Part shown: piece after piece, positions 53,847 to 64,000 of the stretch
Numbering within the stretch: position 1 is the stretch's first letter
Layout: every line of letters begins with the position of its first letter
NCBI RefSeq assembly: GCF_019857205.1
Contig: NZ_JAHWXO010000008.1
Location: forward strand, 62,001-126,000
Direction of reading: 5' to 3'
DNA length: 64,000 bases
Source of the DNA: Qipengyuania pacifica
GTDB lineage: Bacteria; Pseudomonadota; Alphaproteobacteria; Sphingomonadales; Sphingomonadaceae
Notes under the pieces: generated by a model
What the model was told of the DNA's origin: nothing
Database searches by the model: none
What the model saw: the letters and a program-made list of their open reading frames with translations, nothing else
Translations under genes and position numbers: made by a program

Positions 53847-54263
53847 ATGTACAGGACGACCATTCTCGCTGCCGGGACCGCAGCGCTGCTCCTGCAGCCT
53901 GTCGTAGCCTTTGCCGCCGCCAGCCAGACTTTCAATTTGCGCCTAACTGTACCGGAATTGTGCAAGTTGGGGCACATTCCGGCGGGCTCGATCAGTCGCG
54001 TCGGAGATGCGTATTCGCTCGGGACATTCAGGGAATATTGTAACTCGCCAAGGGGATATACGGTCCAGGTGAACTATACTCCGGGCGCGCTCCGGGGGGC
54101 CATCTTGGCGGCAGGATCGGATTCGATCATTCTTGACGGGTCTGGTCGTGCGGTACTCAGCCGAAGTGCGGGGCCGAGAATAAGAAGCTGCGATGTTTCC
54201 ATTGCCCCCGGAGCGAACGGTTTCGACACCAATCATCTCCAGTTTGATATCATTCCAGGATAA
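53847..54263 (+). CDS. Small secreted pilin-like subunit
   Basis: 138 residues. Start is the ATG at 53847 rather than the adjacent GTG at 53844, since AAGGA lies seven bases upstream of the ATG. Signal peptide ending VVAFAAA. The mature part resembles an SCPU domain but is short and ends without the usual GxYxxTLTITV strand: VPELCKLGHIPAG, FREYCNSPRGYTVQVNYT, RSCDVSIAPGANGF. It may be a minor pilin, a truncated subunit or an inhibitor of assembly. It is the last gene of the pilus cluster. Confidence 0.6.
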   Translation: MYRTTILAAGTAALLLQPVVAFAAASQTFNLRLTVPELCKLGHIPAGSISRVGDAYSLGTFREYCNSPRGYTVQVNYTPGALRGAILAAGSDSIILDGSGRAVLSRSAGPRIRSCDVSIAPGANGFDTNHLQFDIIPG

Positions 54264-54328
54264 GCCGGAAGCAATCAGCCGGTTAGGGCAGTGGCGTCCT
54301 TAGCGCTACTCACGAACTGGAACTAAAA

Positions 54329-54355
54329 GGGCGGCGCCTTGCGGTGCCGCCCTTT
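54329..54355. terminator. Shared terminator between the pilus cluster and rplL
   Basis: 10-bp stem GGGCGGCGCC / GGTGCCGCCC (one G-U) with loop TTGC, preceded by AAAA and followed by TTT, so it works in both directions for convergent genes. Confidence 0.85.
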
Positions 54356-54393
54356 CGTGATCTCGAAACGAGATCGAAGCGTAAGCGAAAGGC

Positions 54394-54771
54394 TTACTTG
54401 AGCTCGACGGTACCGCCGGCTGCTTCGATCTTGCCCTTGATTTCTTCGGCTTCTGCCTTGTTGACGCCTTCCTTGAGCGGCTTGGGCGCGCCTTCGACGA
54501 GAGCCTTGGCTTCCGAGAGGCCCAGACCGGTGATGGCGCGGACTTCCTTGATCACCTGGATCTTCTTGCCACCGTCGCCGGTCAGGACGACGTCGAATTC
54601 GGTCTGCTCTTCAGCAGCCGCACCAGCGTCACCACCGGCAGCCGGGCCAGCAACGGCAACAGCAGCAGCAGCGCTAACGCCCCACTCTTCTTCAAGCGCC
54701 TTGGCAAGCTCAGCGGCTTCCATGACAGTCAGCTTCGACAGTTCTTCAACAAGCTTGGCGATATCGGCCAT
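54394..54771 (-). CDS. rplL: 50S ribosomal protein L7/L12
   Basis: 125 residues. N-terminal dimerisation region ([30 protein letters not shown]), the flexible alanine/glycine hinge [20 protein letters not shown] near residues 35-54, and the globular factor-binding domain [20 protein letters not shown] to the end. It forms the L7/L12 stalk with L10 and recruits EF-G, EF-Tu and IF2. It is the second gene after rplJ, 81 bases downstream. Confidence 0.98.
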   Translation of the reverse strand: MADIAKLVEELSKLTVMEAAELAKALEEEWGVSAAAAVAVAGPAAGGDAGAAAEEQTEFDVVLTGDGGKKIQVIKEVRAITGLGLSEAKALVEGAPKPLKEGVNKAEAEEIKGKIEAAGGTVELK

Positions 54772-54852
54772 GATGTTTCACTCCAAATATAAGGCCGGGG
54801 AGCCCGATTGGGTCTGCCCCGATGAATATGTGTTCTATGCGGGAACCAGCTC

Positions 54853-55368
54853 TTACGCGGCTTCTTTGGCGCCGTAGGCACCGAATACGCGTGCGAGCAT
54901 CGAGGTGGGTTCCTTGATCGTGCGGACGACCTTGGTCGCCGGCGCGTTGAGGAGGCCCACGATCGTGCCACGAAGTTCGTCGAGGCTCGGCATCGAGGCG
55001 AGTGCCTTGACCCCTGCTTCGTCGAGCTTCTGCGCGCCCATCGAACCGCCGACGATTTCAATCTTGTCGGTGGTCTTGGCGAAATCCACCACGGCCTTGG
55101 CCGCAGCAACCGGATCCTCGGAATAACCGAGGGCGGTCGGACCGGACAGGTACTCGTCGAGACCTGCGTAGTCGGTGTCCTTCAGGGCGAGCTTGGCGAG
55201 ACGGTTCTTCGCTACCTGGTAAGTCGCACCGGCTTCACGCATCTTCGAGCGCAGTTCAGTCGACTGAGCGACCGTAAGGCCCAGGTTGCGGGTCACGACG
55301 ACCACGCCAGCCTGGTTGAAGACTTCGCTGAGCTGGGCGACCGCATCGGCTTTCTGCGAACGATCCAT
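54853..55368 (-). CDS. rplJ: 50S ribosomal protein L10
   Basis: 171 residues from the ATG at 55366-55368, with AAGGAG seven bases upstream; an upstream GTG would add five residues. The N-terminal ribosome-binding domain (RSQKADAVAQLSEVFNQAG, VVVTRNLGLTVAQSTELRSKM) is followed by a C-terminal helix that binds L12 dimers. L10 controls its own operon through an mRNA leader in other bacteria; the ~230 bases upstream could hold it. Normally rplKAJL-rpoBC are contiguous; here rplJL point away from rpoBC. Confidence 0.98.
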   Translation of the reverse strand: MDRSQKADAVAQLSEVFNQAGVVVVTRNLGLTVAQSTELRSKMREAGATYQVAKNRLAKLALKDTDYAGLDEYLSGPTALGYSEDPVAAAKAVVDFAKTTDKIEIVGGSMGAQKLDEAGVKALASMPSLDELRGTIVGLLNAPATKVVRTIKEPTSMLARVFGAYGAKEAA

Positions 55369-55596
55369 GCCATACTCCTTCACTATGGCCGTTCGCTTGC
55401 AGCGAACGACCGGCTACGTTTGTCCGCGCCGCCGAAGCGACACGGGCGAGTCCGTTGAGGGGGAAGGAGGTGCACCAACAGGCGCGAAACGACGATGGAG
55501 AACATCGTCATGAAATCTCTGTTCCCCGTCTAGGCTGGAAATTAAGACCGGCACATTCCGGTCACCAACTGTCTCGGACGGATGAACGGGCAAACC
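55369..55596 (-). promoter_or_regulatory. rplJL promoter and leader region
   Basis: About 230 gene-free bases upstream of rplJ, bounded by the terminator at 55597-55625. A possible promoter is TTGGTG, 17 bases, TTAATT on the minus strand near 55540-55570, and a perfect GACCGG/CCGGTC repeat lies within its spacer. An L10-leader type structure is expected by analogy but I did not resolve one by eye. Confidence 0.4.
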
Positions 55597-55625
55597 AAAA
55601 AGGCCCGCCGTTCGGTGGCGGGCCT
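55597..55625 (-). terminator. Terminator of the small lipoprotein gene at 55682
   Basis: AGGCCCGCC / GGCGGGCCT stem (55601-55609 with 55617-55625), loop 7, followed on the minus strand by TTTTT. It insulates rplJL from the upstream lipoprotein gene. Confidence 0.85.
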
Positions 55626-55681
55626 CTAAGGATTTGGGTGATTCTGTCAAGCAGAACCCGCGTGAGTCATCGACCCCGGCG

Positions 55682-55942
55682 TTATTCGGCCATCGGATCC
55701 GATTCCATGGGCTCACCCGTAGCGGTGTCGGTGGGCGGAGTGGTCATGGTATCGTCCATGGTACCGGTTTCGGTGCCGGTCATCATCGGTGCGGGCGTTT
55801 CCATCGGATCGCTCATGCCCTGATCCATAGGCTCGACAGCATTGGCTTCGAGATCCGTGGTGTCGGTTCCGTCAACGGAGTCGCCGCAGGCGGCAACCGA
55901 AAGGGCGAAGGGGAGGGCGGCGATGATAGCAAACTTCTTCAT
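55682..55942 (-). CDS. Small Met/Thr/Asp-rich lipoprotein
   Basis: 86 residues from the ATG at 55940-55942, with AAGGAG eight bases upstream. Signal MKKFAIIAALPFALSVAAC with lipobox VAAC; the mature part starts at C19 and is low-complexity (Met, Thr, Asp, Pro), probably disordered. Its signal is nearly the same as that of the gene at 56100 (both read KK-x-A-x-x-AALPFALxxAACG), so the two are tandem paralogues with diverged tails. Function unknown. A terminator lies after each of the two genes, so they are probably separate transcripts. Confidence 0.78.
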   Translation of the reverse strand: MKKFAIIAALPFALSVAACGDSVDGTDTTDLEANAVEPMDQGMSDPMETPAPMMTGTETGTMDDTMTTPPTDTATGEPMESDPMAE

Positions 55943-56020
55943 GTCATAATCTCCTTTCGAGAGCATGGCCATAAAACCGCCACAATTGCCATCGGTTCCA
56001 AAAAAGCCCTTTTGACGCGA

Positions 56021-56051
56021 AAAAGGCCCGCCCCCCATGAGGGACAGGCCT
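56021..56051 (-). terminator. Terminator after the lipoprotein gene at 56100
   Basis: AGGCC at the base (56024-56028 and 56047-56051) with an imperfect C/G-rich upper stem and an AT-rich loop; TTTTT follows on the minus strand. Confidence 0.7.
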
Positions 56052-56099
56052 TTCGTCAATCGTACCGTTTCGCGCAGGGCGCGGTAAACGGAAGTCCGA

Positions 56100-56339
56100 T
56101 TATTCAGCCGGAGTGGTTTCTTCAGCCATCGGCGTTTCGGTGGCGGTGACGGTTTCTTCCATCATGGCGCCTTCGGTTGCCATCGGATCGGCAACCGGGG
56201 TTTCTTCGACAACAACGGTTTCGTCGACTGCTTCAGCCGGAGCCATTTCGTCTGCGGTGGTTTCGTCAGCGGCCTGTTCGCCACAAGCGGCGAGAGTCAG
56301 CGCGAACGGAAGTGCGGCGACGAGAGCGATCTTCTTCAT
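56100..56339 (-). CDS. Small Glu/Thr/Ala-rich lipoprotein
   Basis: 79 residues from the ATG at 56337-56339 (CAGGAA about 10 bases upstream). Signal MKKIALVAALPFALTLAAC, lipobox LAAC, lipidated at C19. The mature part is acidic and disordered (EETPVADPMATEGAMMEETV). It is the tandem paralogue of the gene at 55682 and resembles the one at 34145. The conserved signal with a variable tail suggests a simple envelope spacer or a stress-induced lipoprotein. Function unknown. Confidence 0.78.
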   Translation of the reverse strand: MKKIALVAALPFALTLAACGEQAADETTADEMAPAEAVDETVVVEETPVADPMATEGAMMEETVTATETPMAEETTPAE

Positions 56340-56441
56340 GTGACAATGTTCCTGTAACGCCCTGATTGGCGTAGCCTTAAAATAGCCATATTTTTGCCCG
56401 GGAAAAGACACATTCTGCAAAACCGCGCTCTTTTTTATTGA

Positions 56442-57209
56442 TTAGGGGGAAACCACCGCCGTTTCTCGCGTTTTAGCGCCAGCCTGACGTAGTTCGGTCC
56501 AATGCGCGATGCGTACCATCGCCGATGGTGAGATTGCCACGATCAAGCCAACTACCAGCGAATCGAGCGCTAGCAGTCCCCAAAGCTGGATCCCCGCTTC
56601 CCCAATGGATAGCCTATTTAACTGCTGGTGAAGCAGACTGAACGGCAGCCGCGTCAGGATGTACAGCGGCAAGGCGAGACCGTACAGCCATCCTAATCGA
56701 CGCGCCGAGACGAGCGGGTTGGCGACGCGCCCGTCAGTCGCGGCGGCAACCACCCAGGTCATTAGCAGAGGCTCGATGAGCAACTGGCCGAGGCCCAAGG
56801 CGCTGCGTAACGCGGTGACGTGCACCTCGGGCACGAGTGCGCGAGCGTAAAACATTGCTGCGAACACAACGAGCGCATAAAGAACATAGGGCAAGAAGCG
56901 CAGCGCTGCGGTATCCAGTGGGGCGAGCACACGCCCTTCGCGCTGGCTGGCGAAATGGCGGATAACGAAGAACGCGCCCACGTAGATCGAAGTCATCTTG
57001 ATCCAGCCGAAAGCCATGCGCAGGCCATTATCGTTCGTCAAACGGGCCATGTCCCGGCTTTCGAACATGCCGATCCGCACTTCGACAACATGCTGGGCAA
57101 ATTCCCACAGCACGATAGCGGCGAACAACCAAGGCAAAGCGCGTAGCGCGCGGAGACTATCGAGATAGGAGCCGATCATATCCGCGAAGAAGCGCCGAAG
57201 CCAGATCAT
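56442..57209 (-). CDS. Multi-span inner-membrane protein, third gene of the DUF2975 operon
   Basis: 255 residues from the ATG at 57207-57209 (AAGGAA eight bases upstream), overlapping the regulator gene by ATGA. Six hydrophobic segments are readable, e.g. LPWLFAAIVLWEFAQHVVEV, TSIYVGAFFVIRHFA, FLPYVLYALVVFAAMFYARA, LLIEPLLMTWVVAAAT, LGWLYGLALPLYILTRLPF and LLALDSLVVGLIVAIS. No enzyme motif is seen and I do not recognise the family. It is coupled to DUF2975 and an XRE regulator, so all three probably act in one membrane-related process. Confidence 0.75.
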   Translation of the reverse strand: MIWLRRFFADMIGSYLDSLRALRALPWLFAAIVLWEFAQHVVEVRIGMFESRDMARLTNDNGLRMAFGWIKMTSIYVGAFFVIRHFASQREGRVLAPLDTAALRFLPYVLYALVVFAAMFYARALVPEVHVTALRSALGLGQLLIEPLLMTWVVAAATDGRVANPLVSARRLGWLYGLALPLYILTRLPFSLLHQQLNRLSIGEAGIQLWGLLALDSLVVGLIVAISPSAMVRIAHWTELRQAGAKTRETAVVSP

Positions 57210-57436
57210 AGCCCATTCCTTTCGTACTGTAGCAGATCGCCAGGTTGACACTGAAGTTCGCGGCAGATTGCCTCTAGCGTGGAAAAGCGGATCGCCCGGG
57301 CCTTGCCGGTCTTCAGGATCGACAGATTGGCGAGAGTAATGCCAATGCGGCCGGCGAGTTCGGTGAGCGTCATCCCGCGATCCTGCAGCAAGACATCGAG
57401 GCGAATGGCAATAGCACTGGCTTCATCGGTGGGCAT
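57206..57436 (-). CDS. Small XRE-family (YozG-like) regulator
   Basis: 76 residues from the ATG at 57434-57436. Nearly the whole protein is one Cro/C1 helix-turn-helix: IAIRLDVLLQDRGMTLTELA, then GITLANLSILKTGKARAIRF (recognition helix) and LEAICRELQCQPGDLLQY. Small regulators like this are typically encoded beside DUF2975 genes. It overlaps DUF2975 upstream and the membrane-protein gene downstream by ATGA at both ends. The two TATCG-N5-CGATA sites in front of the operon are its likely targets, giving autoregulation. Confidence 0.88.
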   Translation of the reverse strand: MPTDEASAIAIRLDVLLQDRGMTLTELAGRIGITLANLSILKTGKARAIRFSTLEAICRELQCQPGDLLQYERNGL

Positions 57437-57942
57437 CAGACGGTGCCTTCGAGATCGGCGCGCATCGCAGCGCCTTCGCGGAAAACGTGGGCCAGTACGA
57501 AAAGCAAAGGCACCGCGATCCAGCCGGTCAGTGAGAGGGACCATCCGAAATATTCCCCGGTGGCCTTGCTAGTGGCCACGGATACCCAGCCGAAGCAAAG
57601 GTCGACGATGGCGATCGCCAGCGTGGCCCAAGCGATCGCGCGAAGCCGCGCAGCATTAGCATCGGTAAGCGCGTGACCCACGGCCGCGTCGCGGACCAGG
57701 GCGGCGAGGCGGGTGAGTATCCAGTGCACTGCCACCATAACAGGAGGCATCATCACTACCATCGCAAACAAATACCCTCGGATCGCGTTGTGCGTGCTGG
57801 CGGGTTCGATATGCGTGAAGACCATCGTCCCAAGGCCCGCCCAGTCGCCGACTATGGCGCTTAGCGTAACCATTAGCAGGGCACCGAAGAACCAGTTGAG
57901 CCAGTTTGCAATGCGCAGGCTGATAGTGATCGCGGAAAACAT
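57436..57942 (-). CDS. DUF2975 membrane protein
   Basis: 168 residues from the ATG at 57940-57942, with GGAGGAG eight bases upstream. Four hydrophobic helices: ANWLNWFFGALLMVTLSAIV, YLFAMVVMMPPVMVAVHWIL, AIAWATLAIAIVDLCFGWVS and LTGWIAVPLLFVLAHVF, the DUF2975 layout. DUF2975 proteins usually pair with a YozG-like repressor, and the membrane protein is thought to sequester or control it, but the mechanism is not established. First gene of a three-gene coupled operon. Confidence 0.85.
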   Translation of the reverse strand: MFSAITISLRIANWLNWFFGALLMVTLSAIVGDWAGLGTMVFTHIEPASTHNAIRGYLFAMVVMMPPVMVAVHWILTRLAALVRDAAVGHALTDANAARLRAIAWATLAIAIVDLCFGWVSVATSKATGEYFGWSLSLTGWIAVPLLFVLAHVFREGAAMRADLEGTV

Positions 57943-57956
57943 AAAAACTCCTCCCT

Positions 57957-57971
57957 TATCGAAAATCGATA
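57957..57971. promoter_or_regulatory. Operator O1, TATCG-N5-CGATA
   Basis: TATCG, 5 bases, CGATA. It overlaps the -10 hexamer (CATATC on the minus strand, 57968-57973) and the predicted start of the DUF2975 operon, a position where a bound repressor would block transcription. Confidence 0.65.
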
Positions 57972-57996
57972 TGCATCTAGCCGACCTTATTGTAAA
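57968..57996 (-). promoter_or_regulatory. Promoter of the DUF2975 operon
   Basis: On the minus strand TTTACA (57991-57996), 17 bases, CATATC (57968-57973). It is flanked by the two matching operators at 57957-57971 and 58004-58018. Confidence 0.6.
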
Positions 57997-58003
57997 GCAA
58001 TAA

Positions 58004-58018
58004 TATCGTTATTCGATA
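58004..58018. promoter_or_regulatory. Operator O2, TATCG-N5-CGATA
   Basis: Second copy of the same palindrome, just upstream of the -35 box; its centre is 47 bp from that of O1. Together they form an imperfect 18-bp inverted repeat (57955-57972 with 58003-58020, 16 of 18 matching). Confidence 0.65.
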
Positions 58019-58040
58019 AGGAGCGCGAAATCCGCGTCAC

Positions 58041-58069
58041 TTGACCGTGCGAGGCTTGCTTCCTATATG
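58041..58069 (+). promoter_or_regulatory. rpoBC promoter
   Basis: TTGACC (58041-58046), 17 bases, TATATG (58064-58069). Transcription would begin near 58076, giving a leader of about 228 bases before rpoB. It is divergent from the DUF2975 operon. Confidence 0.65.
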
Positions 58070-58303
58070 CCCCTTCGACCGCACGCTTCGAGCGAGTCCG
58101 ATTCATGCGCGGGAATTGGACACAGGATGGAAGCGGCGTTTCCATAATCGCGACGCTAGAGAAGCTGCAGCAGGCCACCGGAACCGGTGTGCAGGACGCT
58201 GCGGCCTTTTCGCGTCCCGGCTATGATCTCACGCGCATGAGAAACGAATTCCGGCCCTGTCCGCGCAGGTGCCGGCGCACACGAGAAGAGGTAACTACCC
58301 CTT

Positions 58304-62506
<4,203 letters not shown>

Positions 62507-62561
62507 GGGCTTCGGCCCCCACCGCTTCCGTCCCAGAGAATTCACCCGTTTAGGGAATTAA

Positions 62562-64000
<1,439 letters not shown>

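Overview
The window is high-GC chromosomal DNA from an alphaproteobacterium, most likely order Sphingomonadales (Erythrobacteraceae/Sphingomonadaceae type). The evidence is a canonical CtrA cell-cycle regulator, a DUF4167 protein, HWE-type histidine kinases, a CIRCE-controlled groESL, a SahR-like operator before metK, a LuxI-PhyH pair of the kind I recall from sphingomonads, and a CDC48-type AAA ATPase. No rRNA or tRNA gene was found.

Layout. (1) 1-3938 looks like the end of an accessory island: a PAS sensor kinase cut by the window edge, a translationally coupled luxI-phyH-gntR cassette, and a convergent tyrosine recombinase next to the core gene trmB. (2) 4065-21211 is housekeeping and envelope: trmB, a YbdG-like MscS channel, ctrA, rpoN, lptB, pmbA, a BON-MscS channel, ppa, an M61 peptidase, hisS-prfA-prmC, a DUF4167 protein and lnt. 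(3) 21206-25780 holds metK with its operator, then a leftward group: CaiB-type CoA-transferase, nitronate monooxygenase and an e(P4)-like acid phosphatase lipoprotein. (4) 25781-26256 has no protein gene but carries a promoter and an orphan terminator that look like a small RNA. (5) 26257-33896 holds CDC48, another MscS, a CHASE3-HWE kinase and polA. (6) 34145-41547 mixes exported proteins (small lipoprotein, class A beta-lactamase-like hydrolase, DUF305-LVIVD fusion, DUF4168) with an APH kinase/acyl-CoA dehydrogenase pair. (7) 41721-46267 holds groESL, a fourth MscS and a MATE transporter. (8) 46417-54263 is a chaperone-usher pilus locus of the SCPU/Csu type headed by a PilZ-XRE fusion regulator. 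(9) 54394-64000 holds rplJL (leftward), two small lipoproteins, a DUF2975/XRE/membrane-protein operon with a double operator, and rpoBC (rightward, rpoC cut by the edge).

Genes that appear to work together: luxI-phyH-gntR (signal synthesis plus an unknown oxygenase step); hisS-prfA-prmC (decoding and termination, PrmC methylating PrfA); lnt-metK (adjacent, but metK has its own operator); APH kinase and acyl-CoA dehydrogenase (a layout resembling ACAD10/11 and levulinate-type hydroxyacyl-CoA catabolism); PilZ-XRE with the pilus operon, which also has a CtrA-like site; and rplJL with rpoBC, normally one operon but here inverted and separated. Assignments rest on reading motifs and translations; no database search was run.
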